A DNA stretch of 41,610 nucleotides, taken from assembly GCA_014801225.1 (NCBI GenBank), contig JAAVEO010000042.1:1-41610 (forward strand), written 5' to 3'. Positions 1 to 7,238 of the stretch are shown in pieces; positions within the stretch are counted from its first letter, which is position 1; every line of letters starts with the position of its first letter. Made by a program: the position numbers and the translations under genes. The DNA comes from Bacteroides sp. (GTDB lineage: Bacteria; Bacteroidota; Bacteroidia; Bacteroidales; Muribaculaceae). Below the pieces are notes generated by a model. It was given only the letters and a program-made list of their open reading frames with translations. It was not told the origin of the DNA and did no database searches.

Positions 1-72
1 AAGATGCGCAATCGTTTCTCCTTGTTTTACTCGTTGAACAATGACGAGTCGGTGTTCATAACTGTACTTCAT
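1..72 (-). CDS. IS3-family transposase OrfA, N-terminal 24 residues only (partial)
   Basis: An ATG at 72 (minus) opens a frame that runs off the left edge. The visible residues start MKYSYEHRLVIVQRV and continue KQGETIAHL. This matches the beginning of the helix-turn-helix OrfA proteins of IS3/IS150 elements, where a Y-S-[FY]-E-x-[KR]-L motif leads into the first DNA-binding helix. In this family OrfA is followed by OrfB (DDE integrase) through a programmed frameshift; neither is visible here. The ATG lies directly behind a hairpin (78-113) that would shield the gene from incoming transcription. With only 24 residues the call depends on the N-terminal motif plus the IS-end signature. Confidence 0.6.
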   Translation of the reverse strand, partial: MKYSYEHRLVIVQRVKQGETIAHL

Positions 73-113
73 AAAAAGCACCCCAAAAGTTTTTTGTCTA
101 ACTTTTGGGGTGC
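73..113 (-). terminator. Perfect hairpin plus T-run just upstream of the transposase start
   Basis: Bases 78-91 and 100-113 are perfect 14-bp inverted repeats with an 8-nt loop. On the minus strand the stem is followed by five T (plus-strand A at 73-77), directly before the transposase ATG. It has the form of an intrinsic terminator. In IS elements such a leader hairpin limits impinging transcription and translation of the transposase. It could also end transcripts of the minus-strand gene at 183-860. Confidence 0.7.
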
Positions 114-182
114 GGTTCATAATTACGACACAGCCTCTTGTTTATATATTTATTCTCGGCTGTAACCAAATACCTTTAATTC

Positions 183-860
183 TTATTCTCTACACATTTC
201 TGTCCAGAAATAAGGGCGTGCCCATTCAAATAGCCCGGTCTCATAGAGATAATTTGCTAATTCTATAGCTGTTGATTTACAAGACATTAGTTCTATCGAC
301 CAAAAATTGTCGGGTCTAAATGTCATTCCCGGTATGACCTTACCTCCTATAGAATCAATCATGCTAAATAATTTCACGGAATCAGCGCTATTTTTCAACA
401 TAACATTCACCTCATCTTCGGGACGGCATTCCGTTTTTGTGGATGTGTCATAGCAATAATTTGCTACTCTAATCACCCCCGAAATTTTTCGTAAGTTATC
501 GCGTAACTTTTTACCCAATTTTACATCTCCAATAGAACATTCCATTCTTCTGATCCCGGGTGAACTTTCATAAGAATTCTTAACATATTCCGGATTCCGG
601 AGACAGGAGTAGACCGCCATAGAATCGGTTGTCCAAACAGTGAATTTGTCAAGATACACCTCATAGTATTCCTTCTCATTACTCGAGTTGTACTCAAACA
701 GATATTCCGGTTCCACACCTTTCGCATGAGAGGGAGCAGGCGGGGGAGGTGGAGGCAGGTACCTTTTAACCCCATCTTCTTGTGCAACCCCATAAAATGA
801 GCCGCCGACTATCGCCGCGAAGACGAGCCATAGCAATATTAGTCCTTCTTTTTTCTTCAT
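183..860 (-). CDS. Secreted/anchored protein related to the N-terminal domain of the neighbouring S8 protease
   Basis: 225 residues. The N-terminus is a hydrophobic segment (about residues 7-26), a signal peptide or anchor, followed by a run of seven prolines with one alanine (about 36-43). The rest aligns by eye with the pre-catalytic region of the subtilisin-like protease at 1786-3486 and with the protein at 982-1689. Shared blocks are YxVYLDKFxVWTxD, NPEYVKN, KLRxxLRK and SADSVKxFSMIDSxG. It is the most diverged of the three and has no catalytic domain. I do not know a function. By analogy with subtilisin propeptides and I9-type inhibitors it could bind or fold a protease, but that is inference. 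It is the last of three same-strand genes and is AT-rich compared with the metabolic genes further on. Confidence 0.7.
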   Translation of the reverse strand: MKKKEGLILLWLVFAAIVGGSFYGVAQEDGVKRYLPPPPPPAPSHAKGVEPEYLFEYNSSNEKEYYEVYLDKFTVWTTDSMAVYSCLRNPEYVKNSYESSPGIRRMECSIGDVKLGKKLRDNLRKISGVIRVANYCYDTSTKTECRPEDEVNVMLKNSADSVKLFSMIDSIGGKVIPGMTFRPDNFWSIELMSCKSTAIELANYLYETGLFEWARPYFWTEMCRE

Positions 861-868
861 TTCGTATG

Positions 869-884
869 TTATATTTCAGGATTA
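869..884. repeat. Short leader repeat upstream of the 225-aa gene (copy 1)
   Basis: 16 bp that recur with one mismatch at 1743-1758, in each case in the gap upstream of a member of the S8 N-domain family. This suggests the leader was duplicated with the gene. It may be a shared regulatory site; nothing more can be said. Confidence 0.45.
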
Positions 885-981
885 ATCGTAATAAGTCAAC
901 TAAGATAAAATATTAGCATTATAAATCATCTTGTAGTAAATTTGGTGCTATTTTATTAAGTTTTAATACTCTTTTTTGTCT

Positions 982-1689
982 TTAGTTGGAGGCTTGCATT
1001 GAGGAATAATAATCCATCGCAACACTGCAATTCTCTACTAATCCGGACTGGAGAATTGAATGGATAATATCTTGATATGAGCGCTTATTCCCCGGTTTGG
1101 TATATAGAAGCCATCGAGCATTATTATATACCCAATTCTCCGATCGTAATCCTAAAGAATCTGCTAACTCTTTAAATTGTACAGAGTCAGAAGGGTTATA
1201 CAGGGTCGCATAGTACATATCGCTTGGAGCTACTTCATAATCAGGAATATACAGATGGTTCTCCAATCTGTCAACAACAGGCAATTTTTTTAATTTATCC
1301 CTTAATAGTTTTCCTGTTTTGGGATTTCCTGTGTTGACGCTGATTTGCCAGCTGCCACCATATGACCGTTTTACTCCTTTTACATACTCCGGATTCTCAA
1401 GCGCATTAATTACAGCGAGAGTATCCTCAGTCCATATTTCAAAGCGATCGAGATATACATCGTATGAGGTAGCCTTTGGGGGATTCAAGGATGAAATTAC
1501 CTCAACTCGCTCAGGACTAATTCCTTTAGCGGCTTTTGGAGGAATACCTCTTTGACCGCGATCGGAAACTTGCGCTATCCCTTGAGCATCTTTTGCTCCC
1601 CACGCAGTCACAGACCCTACGTGAAGTAGCGTCAGCATCACACCTGCAAATAGCATAAATCTACCCGAGTTAAAACCTTTATATATCAT
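982..1689 (-). CDS. Secreted stand-alone homologue of the S8 protease N-terminal domain
   Basis: 235 residues with a signal peptide (about 1-32, hydrophobic core LLFAGVMLTLLHVG preceded by K/R). The first 33 residues are almost identical to those of the protease at 1786-3486. Residues from about 75 on match the protease's residues 70-228 throughout: YDVYLDRFEIWTEDT, GGSW-IS-NTG, VDRL-NHLY, DS-xFK-xADSLGL, PGNKRS, MDYxSS. The protein stops at the equivalent of the end of this domain (SSMQASN), so it is a complete domain without the catalytic part. No protease remnant is visible downstream. Likely exported. It may be an inhibitor or chaperone for the neighbouring protease or an independent binding protein; the function is unproven. 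Confidence 0.75.
   Translation of the reverse strand: MIYKGFNSGRFMLFAGVMLTLLHVGSVTAWGAKDAQGIAQVSDRGQRGIPPKAAKGISPERVEVISSLNPPKATSYDVYLDRFEIWTEDTLAVINALENPEYVKGVKRSYGGSWQISVNTGNPKTGKLLRDKLKKLPVVDRLENHLYIPDYEVAPSDMYYATLYNPSDSVQFKELADSLGLRSENWVYNNARWLLYTKPGNKRSYQDIIHSILQSGLVENCSVAMDYYSSMQASN
1591..1689 (-). repeat. 99-bp signal-peptide direct repeat, copy 1
   Basis: The first 99 bases of the 235-aa gene are repeated at 3388-3486 at the start of the S8 protease gene. I count 7 differences, so about 93% identity. The following coding sequence is far more diverged, which suggests recent duplication or gene conversion restricted to the signal-peptide segment. Confidence 0.85.
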
Positions 1690-1742
1690 TATCTCATCTA
1701 ATATTACATTATAGGATTGTGCATCGAACTCGTAAAGATAGT

Positions 1743-1758
1743 TTATATTACAGGATTA
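1743..1758. repeat. Short leader repeat (copy 2)
   Basis: Second copy of the 16-bp element at 869-884, lying upstream (minus sense) of the 235-aa gene. Confidence 0.45.
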
Positions 1759-1785
1759 TATCCTATTCTTTTAAGTCGGCCTTGT

Positions 1786-3486
1786 TTATTCATCAGGTAA
1801 ATCCGGGGTGGGATAAGGTTGTGGTACTGACCATCCCTTTTTACCACGTGAAATTGCTTCCCTTACACAGTAATATGAATTAACAAGACCATATCCATAT
1901 TCTTTACTCCATACTCCCGGGAGACGGCCGTCATTATCCCAATCATCAGGTTGAAAAGAATTATACTGAATTATTTCCCGTACGTCTGAAACTGTGGCCT
2001 CAGGATACACCTGCAAGATTAAAGCTGCAACTCCTGCGACAGCAGGGCACGCAAAGGACGTACCGTTTTTGTAAATTATGGTACCATTTGTCTCACCCAT
2101 ACAAATATTAACTCCGGGTGCTACTGCAAATAGATTCTTTCCATAATTACTAAACCACGCCCGCCTTATATTAGAATCTACTGAGCCAATTGCCATAACA
2201 CCAGATACTCGGGCGGGAAAATTCATAACGCTATCTACACCATTATTTCCTGCGGAATTTACAAAAATACAACCCTTGCCACCCCTGCCTTCAGTAAGAG
2301 CGATTGAAATTAAGTCCTCAATGATATAATTATATGCAAAAGAGAGAGAACATGAAATAATATCTGCACCATTATATATAGCCCAGCTAATTCCATTTGC
2401 AATTTGAACATCTGGTTTCAGTGGTAAATCATTGGGATTTTCAGAATCCTCTATTCTTACCAGCATTAATTTTGCATCCGGAGCTACTCCTGATATTCCA
2501 AAATCATTATTTCTTACTCCAGCTACAATAGTAGCACACCATGTTCCATGATCATCATTAGCAAGAATAGAGTCCCCAAGATAACTTGCATCATAGCACT
2601 TCTTCAGATTTCCTTTTATATCGTCATTAAAAATATCAAAACCTTTATCAATAATACAAATATTGATATCCCTTCCTGTGGAAAGGTTCCAAGCTCGTCC
2701 TACATCTAAATCAGTGTATTTATTTCTACGCGGTTCGGTTAGATTAGAGAGATTATATAGTCCCCATTGTTCCTTAATATATGGATCGTAGGAAAAATCT
2801 TGTATTGAGGACATATAATCCATTAATACATCACATTTCATGACCATGCCGGAAGAAAGAAGATCTGATAGGATAGTCTGCACAGATCTTTTATTTCCGG
2901 GGTTTATTCTTAGTATCCAATATATACCACTGAATAACTCATATCGTTCAATACTCAGTCCTAATGACTCAGCATACTTTTTAAATTCAATAGAATCGGA
3001 GTTGTTATAGAGCTTTGCTGAGAGTTCGTCACTTGGTACCAACTCTAAGTCAGAAGTATAGAGGTGATTATCTAACCTGTCTACTTCTTTCAGGGTTCTC
3101 AACTTCTCTCTAAGCTGTTTCCCTGCTTTTGCATCGCCTGTATTAATGCTGATTCTCCAGCTCCCACCTTTGGACAGGCTAATATTTTTGATAAATTTCC
3201 GGTTTTCAACAGCCGCTATAACCGAGGCGGTATCTTCGGTCCATACAACAAATTTATCCAAATATACATTATATTTCTTTGTTATAGGCGGATCTAAAGA
3301 AATGGTTAATTCAAAATCTTCAGAAGAAACGCCTTTTTTTACTACAGGAGGCACTGCTCTTGAACTGGTTTGAGGCACTTCCTTCTCTTTTGCTCCCCAC
3401 GCAGTCACAGATCCTACGTGAAGTAGCGTCAGCATCACACCTGCAAATAGCAGAAATCTACGCGAGTTAAACCCTTTATTCTTCAT
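1786..3486 (-). CDS. Secreted subtilisin-like serine protease (S8 family)
   Basis: 566 residues from the ATG at 3486. This start places a signal peptide at the N-terminus and matches the 235-aa paralogue; an upstream in-frame extension to 3606 would bury the signal. Order: signal peptide 1-32; propeptide-like N-domain about 65-230, shared with the two downstream genes; S8 catalytic domain about 260-545. The catalytic triad is readable: Asp280 (ICIIDKGFD), His313 (DDHGTWCATIVAG) and Ser477 (NGTSFACPAVAG), with oxyanion Asn414 (SAGNNG). The end is short and proline-rich (about 555-566), with no type IX sorting tail. The protein is expected to be an active exported endopeptidase, in the periplasm or on the surface. 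It is the first of three same-strand genes sharing the N-domain. Confidence 0.9.
   Translation of the reverse strand: MKNKGFNSRRFLLFAGVMLTLLHVGSVTAWGAKEKEVPQTSSRAVPPVVKKGVSSEDFELTISLDPPITKKYNVYLDKFVVWTEDTASVIAAVENRKFIKNISLSKGGSWRISINTGDAKAGKQLREKLRTLKEVDRLDNHLYTSDLELVPSDELSAKLYNNSDSIEFKKYAESLGLSIERYELFSGIYWILRINPGNKRSVQTILSDLLSSGMVMKCDVLMDYMSSIQDFSYDPYIKEQWGLYNLSNLTEPRRNKYTDLDVGRAWNLSTGRDINICIIDKGFDIFNDDIKGNLKKCYDASYLGDSILANDDHGTWCATIVAGVRNNDFGISGVAPDAKLMLVRIEDSENPNDLPLKPDVQIANGISWAIYNGADIISCSLSFAYNYIIEDLISIALTEGRGGKGCIFVNSAGNNGVDSVMNFPARVSGVMAIGSVDSNIRRAWFSNYGKNLFAVAPGVNICMGETNGTIIYKNGTSFACPAVAGVAALILQVYPEATVSDVREIIQYNSFQPDDWDNDGRLPGVWSKEYGYGLVNSYYCVREAISRGKKGWSVPQPYPTPDLPDE
3388..3486 (-). 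repeat. 99-bp signal-peptide direct repeat, copy 2
   Basis: Partner of 1591-1689; encodes the protease signal peptide. Confidence 0.85.
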
Positions 3487-3602
3487 AGCGTTTTTATGTT
3501 TGACCTTATTTATAATGGGAAGTTTAAGTAAGGGATTAATAATAAGAGGTTTAAGGAAACGCGAAGACGTGAGGTAGTTGTGGTTAGTGGGGTGAATATG
3601 GA

Positions 3603-3636
3603 GCAACCTGCCTCAAGAGGGTTTGAGGCAGGTTGC
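3603..3636 (-). terminator. Hairpin downstream of the phospholipase gene
   Basis: A perfect 14-bp stem (3603-3616 / 3623-3636) with a 6-nt loop, 29 bp past the stop of the minus-strand phospholipase gene. There is no T-run after it on the minus strand, so termination may be inefficient, or the stem may protect the 3' end. Confidence 0.55.
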
Positions 3637-3664
3637 AGCGTAGTTTGGTTCAGAGGGAGGTAAT

Positions 3665-4939
3665 TTAGCGGATAATCACCTTCTCGGAGTGCGAACCGGA
3701 TCGTACGATATACAGACCGGGAACGCTGATGCTGACGTTGTTCTCGCCGTCGGCTACACGAGTTCCGTCAAGACGATACACCGTAATCTCTCCGTCAGCC
3801 ATGATTTCGTTGCCGAGGATACGGATACCACTTTCTCCGGAAACTTCCTCCACACCGGTTACTATTCCGCGCATTGTGTATCGGAAATTATTGGCAACAA
3901 TTGCCTCTACAAGCTGCTTGCCGTTTACGTCATAACTTCCGGAACGGTCTACACCCGCGAAATCCATCATCACGAGCCCGGTAGGTCCCGCATGGTCTTC
4001 ATCGGCAAGATAATTCACCACCTCTATATTAGTGACGGCAGCATTCTTGCGATAGCAATTCTGCATGTTCAGCTTATCAAAAAAAGAGGATGCATAATAT
4101 CCCGAAGTATGATTTATCACCCAATTGTGTCCCGATTTGGTATGAAGCTGAGTGGAATAATCCAGAACTGTTTTGATAGCGTCTGCCTTTATCTGCTGCT
4201 GTTCATTATTCTCCATTTCATAATAATCCTGCACTACCGCTGAGACGGAATTACGCGGAGCCTGCACTTTTGCTTTCTTCTGCTCATCAAAGTTCGCGCT
4301 GTGGGTCCATCCCGAAATGTATCCTCCTACAGGAGTGGTGGCATAACTGTCGCGACTGAGCACCAATATCTTGCCACGCATATCCATTACGGTTAGATCG
4401 GAGGCAAACATTTTGAGATACTCCGCATATTTCTCCTGCATAAGCATATTATTCATCAATACGCCCCAGTTCTCTTTGTCGGCATCGCCCTCGCTATCAT
4501 CCTCATGGCGCATCACGATTACCACAAACTCCGAAGGATTCTCATTAAGAAGCTCTACAAAGGTATCAAGAGCCTCTTCGAAGCTTACATTTGTCTTGAT
4601 TGCGCCATGGTAAATCTGGAGAGTATTTCCCTTGGCGGCGGGGCGAAGATCGAAGGCTCGGACACCGGCTCTGAACTGCTCCTCAAGACTTAATTCCTGC
4701 GTACGTGCTAAATTATCTGACGACGTACCGTTGCCTGTGCCCGCGTCATGAGTACCCGGGATTGAAACCTGGTCGATATAAGCGCCGCTACTCAGATTCT
4801 TCATCCACGACGCATAGTCGATGGTTTCCGAAGTCTGCCCGGACTCATCTTCCGGGAAATCCGGTGACACATTGTCCGCAAGCATCGGATTATTCAGCAT
4901 TGCGATAGCCGACAATGCGAAAAGTAATTTTATCTTCAT
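3665..4939 (-). CDS. Secreted phosphatidylinositol-specific phospholipase C-type protein with C-terminal sorting-like tail
   Basis: 424 residues: signal peptide about 1-21, PI-PLC X-type catalytic domain about 40-350, and an end domain (about 372-424) of the small beta-sandwich kind used as a type IX secretion signal (VYRLDGTRVADG ... GLYIVRSG ... KVIIR). Catalytic residues of bacterial PI-PLC are readable: His64 and Asp65 in SIPGTHDAGT, Asp97 and Arg99 in RAFDLRP, and His111 in IYHGAI. In the family, His32/His82 (B. cereus numbering) cleave the phosphodiester by general acid-base catalysis. The likely substrate is phosphatidylinositol or a GPI-like lipid, either host-derived or from Bacteroidetes inositol lipids. 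Monocistronic, with its own promoter element and a hairpin downstream. Confidence 0.85.
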   Translation of the reverse strand: MKIKLLFALSAIAMLNNPMLADNVSPDFPEDESGQTSETIDYASWMKNLSSGAYIDQVSIPGTHDAGTGNGTSSDNLARTQELSLEEQFRAGVRAFDLRPAAKGNTLQIYHGAIKTNVSFEEALDTFVELLNENPSEFVVIVMRHEDDSEGDADKENWGVLMNNMLMQEKYAEYLKMFASDLTVMDMRGKILVLSRDSYATTPVGGYISGWTHSANFDEQKKAKVQAPRNSVSAVVQDYYEMENNEQQQIKADAIKTVLDYSTQLHTKSGHNWVINHTSGYYASSFFDKLNMQNCYRKNAAVTNIEVVNYLADEDHAGPTGLVMMDFAGVDRSGSYDVNGKQLVEAIVANNFRYTMRGIVTGVEEVSGESGIRILGNEIMADGEITVYRLDGTRVADGENNVSISVPGLYIVRSGSHSEKVIIR

Positions 4940-4977
4940 CTATAAATATAGCTTAGTGTTAGTCTCTTTTTACATTG

Positions 4978-4985
4978 CAAAATTA
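4978..4985 (-). promoter_or_regulatory. Bacteroidetes -7 element (TAATTTTG) upstream of the phospholipase gene
   Basis: Minus-strand TAATTTTG followed by C fits the TAnnTTTG consensus, 39 bp before the ATG. The nearest TTTG (5010-5013) is 24 bp away instead of the 20 bp seen at other promoters here, so the -33 part is weak. Confidence 0.5.
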
Positions 4986-5116
4986 CTTACATATCTTCCG
5001 GCTTAATCACAAAAACGAATCAACATAATTCCTCTCTACAAAAAAATTTAATCAATCTTCCCAAAAACACCTCGCACCTCAACATTCCGTACGGGAAGTA
5101 ACGTTAAAATTGGCGC

Positions 5117-5152
5117 AAAAAAAAGAGCAGCATATCGTGCGATACGCTGCTC
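5117..5152 (-). terminator. Intrinsic terminator of the MFS transporter gene
   Basis: A 13-bp stem with one mismatch (5125-5137 / 5140-5152) followed on the minus strand by eight T (plus-strand A at 5117-5124). It lies 40 bp after the stop codon. Confidence 0.85.
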
Positions 5153-5191
5153 CTGAAAAATAATATTTTAACTATGATATTGCGATTGGAA

Positions 5192-6919
5192 TTATCCCTC
5201 TGCTGCAACTACCTCTGCGCCTTCTGCTTCCGCTTTCTCTGTGGCGGACTCTGTCACATTGGGAAGTTCCAGCCCGAGATGACGCTTTGCATCGAGAGCC
5301 TTGAGCACAAGACCGAGTATGAGCGCCGCGCCGCCAAGACAGGCGAGCATTACGAGAGGCCATGTGTAATCATAGCTTACGGCCGCCTGCTCCGGAGTCA
5401 TAGTGCCATTCTGCAGACCGGCCACAACATCGGGGTTAGTGCCGTCGAGCACCTTACCGATAAGAAGCGGGAAGAGCCAAAGGCCGATATTCTGAATCCA
5501 GAAGATAAGAGCATAAGCCGAACCGATGATATTGGCATCCACAAGCTTAGGAACACTCGGCCAAAGCGATGCAGGAACAAGAGAGAAGCTGGCACCAAGC
5601 ACCAGGATTGTTACGTAAGCTACCACCACACCGCCTACCGCGCTATCCTTGAATAGGGGAAGGATGAATGCGAATGTAAGGTGACAGGCGATAAGGAGCA
5701 GGGCGCCCACGATAAGCATAGAAGCGGCTTTACCCTTATAGTCTACATAATGGCCGAGAATCGGAGTGATACCTACGGCAAGCAGGGGAAATACGGAGAA
5801 GATTGTGGAGGCCGACTGGCGCATATAGCCCATATAACAGTAGATCACGAGACCTACGATACTCGTAACAAGCAGAGCTGCTTTCATGCTTACCTTTTTC
5901 TGGAAGTTGGAAGCGAAAGCGGCGATAGCCACAAGAATCATGATGACATACTGCACTACTGCCACTGAATCTTTTGCCCAGAATGAATCGGGAGCCACAT
6001 CAGTGAATGTAAGGTTGCACTGAAGCATGTTTACGGCATACTTCTGGAAGGGGAAGATAGCGGAGTAGTAAAGCACACAGAGAAGAGCCACAAGCCAGAA
6101 AGCCCAGCTTGAGAGAATCTTGCCGAGATCGGAAATCTTGAATGGCTCGTCTTTCTCCTCGGCTTCGCCCGACTGAGAGTCAAGTTTCTTATCCATGAAG
6201 AAGTAGACCACAAACATGATAAGGGCAATCATGAGGAGCACTACGGCGAATGCTACTGAACGCGATACGCTGATATCGCCGCCGAGATTGGCGAATACGG
6301 GGGAGAATATCATACAGGTGGCTACACCCAGACGGGCGAGAGCCATCTCGGATCCCATGGCGAGAGCCATTTCGCGACCTTTGAACCATTTCACGATGCC
6401 GCGGCTTACGGTGATACCGGCCATCTCCACACCGCAACCGAAGATCATGAAGCCGATTGCAGAGAGTTTGGCGGAGGCGGGCATTCCCTCATAGAAAGGA
6501 GAAACACCCAATTCATCGAAACCGGGTATGTAGTTGAGGTGATTGTTAAACCATGTCTCAAGGCTGCTGCCGAGGAAAGAATCAGTCAGCGCATACCAAT
6601 TGATACATGCGCCTACAAGCATCACTGCGCCCGAAAGGACTGCCGTGAAGCGTACTCCCATCTTGTCGAGGATGATACCGGCGAAGATGAGGAAGAAGAT
6701 GAATACATTCAGGAAAGTCTCTGAGCCCTGCATTGTGCCGAAAGCGGTGGAGTCCCACCCTCTGGTCGACTGTAGAAGGTCCTTGATAGGGGAGAGAATG
6801 TCCATGAAGACGTAGGAGCAGAACATCGCGAAGGCCAGAAGTCCCAGCGCTGTCCAGCGTGCCCATGCCTTGTCTCTCAGCAGTTCTTTGGGTTGCTGTG
6901 TGACTGCGGTTGTTGCCAT
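5192..6919 (-). CDS. Major facilitator superfamily transporter (MFSD1-like)
   Basis: 575 residues with about 12 hydrophobic segments spread from residue 24 to 550, two halves of six, and a charged middle loop (about 243-262). The loop after helix 2 has the MFS signature region (GIILDKMGVRFT). The N-half segment CSYVFMDILSPIK followed by a G-W-D-S-T motif is typical of the Bacteroidetes transporters that resemble eukaryotic MFSD1. An inserted loop of about 45 residues (about 113-155) follows helix 4, and the C-terminal tail is Glu/Ala-rich. MFSD1 relatives move small peptides; the substrate here cannot be read from sequence. Inner membrane. Transcribed alone from the promoter at 7008-7039 and ended by the hairpin at 5125-5152. 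Confidence 0.85.
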   Translation of the reverse strand: MATTAVTQQPKELLRDKAWARWTALGLLAFAMFCSYVFMDILSPIKDLLQSTRGWDSTAFGTMQGSETFLNVFIFFLIFAGIILDKMGVRFTAVLSGAVMLVGACINWYALTDSFLGSSLETWFNNHLNYIPGFDELGVSPFYEGMPASAKLSAIGFMIFGCGVEMAGITVSRGIVKWFKGREMALAMGSEMALARLGVATCMIFSPVFANLGGDISVSRSVAFAVVLLMIALIMFVVYFFMDKKLDSQSGEAEEKDEPFKISDLGKILSSWAFWLVALLCVLYYSAIFPFQKYAVNMLQCNLTFTDVAPDSFWAKDSVAVVQYVIMILVAIAAFASNFQKKVSMKAALLVTSIVGLVIYCYMGYMRQSASTIFSVFPLLAVGITPILGHYVDYKGKAASMLIVGALLLIACHLTFAFILPLFKDSAVGGVVVAYVTILVLGASFSLVPASLWPSVPKLVDANIIGSAYALIFWIQNIGLWLFPLLIGKVLDGTNPDVVAGLQNGTMTPEQAAVSYDYTWPLVMLACLGGAALILGLVLKALDAKRHLGLELPNVTESATEKAEAEGAEVVAAEG

Positions 6920-7007
6920 AGGTTAGCGGTTAGTCGATTGTGTTTATAGTTGTTTTAATTATTCTGATGGTTTGCCGAGTGTTGACATGAGTATTTCAAT
7001 CGGCTTG

Positions 7008-7039
7008 CAAATGTAACTCTTTATTTTCATCTGTGCAAA
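7008..7039 (-). promoter_or_regulatory. Promoter of the MFS transporter gene
   Basis: Minus strand: TTTG (7036-7039), 20-nt spacer, TACATTTG (7008-7015) followed by C. This is a full match to the Bacteroidetes -33/-7 consensus. Confidence 0.8.
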
Positions 7040-7121
7040 TCCAAGCCATGAAGTTTTTTTGCCGATTCTCATTTGATTGTCGCTGAAGAGGGTTTGAAAA
7101 GAGGAAATGTTAAAAAATTAG

Positions 7122-7182
7122 TAATTTTGAGAGGATGCGTAGGATAGAAATATTGTTTGTTAATAAATTTTTACTATTTTTG
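7122..7182 (+). promoter_or_regulatory. Two candidate -7 elements for the TonB receptor operon
   Basis: TATTTTTG (7175-7182, followed by C) and TAATTTTG (7122-7129) both fit TAnnTTTG. Neither has a TTTG at the 20-nt spacing: the nearest are 15 and 25 bp away. The downstream one, 56 bp before the ATG, is the likelier. Confidence 0.45.
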
Positions 7183-7238
7183 CGATTGTTTAGAATATAA
7201 CTTCAACACAATAACTAACTTTTTTATCACAACCAGGT

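Larger units (their letters stand above)
1..119 (-). mobile_element. End of an IS3-family (IS150-like) insertion sequence, cut by the window edge
   Basis: The first ~119 bases look like the left end of an IS3-type element read on the minus strand. The pieces are a terminal sequence with the block CCCCAAAAGTTAGAC, a strong hairpin and the first codons of an OrfA-like transposase. The outer boundary is placed at the TG/CA-type end near 119, but could lie up to about 130. The rest of the element is outside the window, so no target duplication can be checked. Family assignment rests on my memory of IS150-group ends and on the OrfA start. Confidence 0.6.
6920..7238. other. Divergent intergenic region between MFS and TonB-receptor genes
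   Basis: 319 bp, AT-rich, holding the minus-strand MFS promoter (7008-7039) and two plus-strand promoter candidates for the TonB receptor (7122-7129, 7156-7182). I see no RNA gene or repeat in it. Confidence 0.7.

Noticed and set aside
982..1689. Truncated pseudogene of the S8 protease
   Set aside because: The open frame ends cleanly at the domain boundary, keeps the signal peptide, and no catalytic-domain remnant follows; a second stand-alone homologue next to it makes a real family likelier.
3487..3606. Upstream extension of the S8 protease start
   Set aside because: It would add 40 residues before a clear signal peptide and is not shared by the paralogue whose first 99 bp match.
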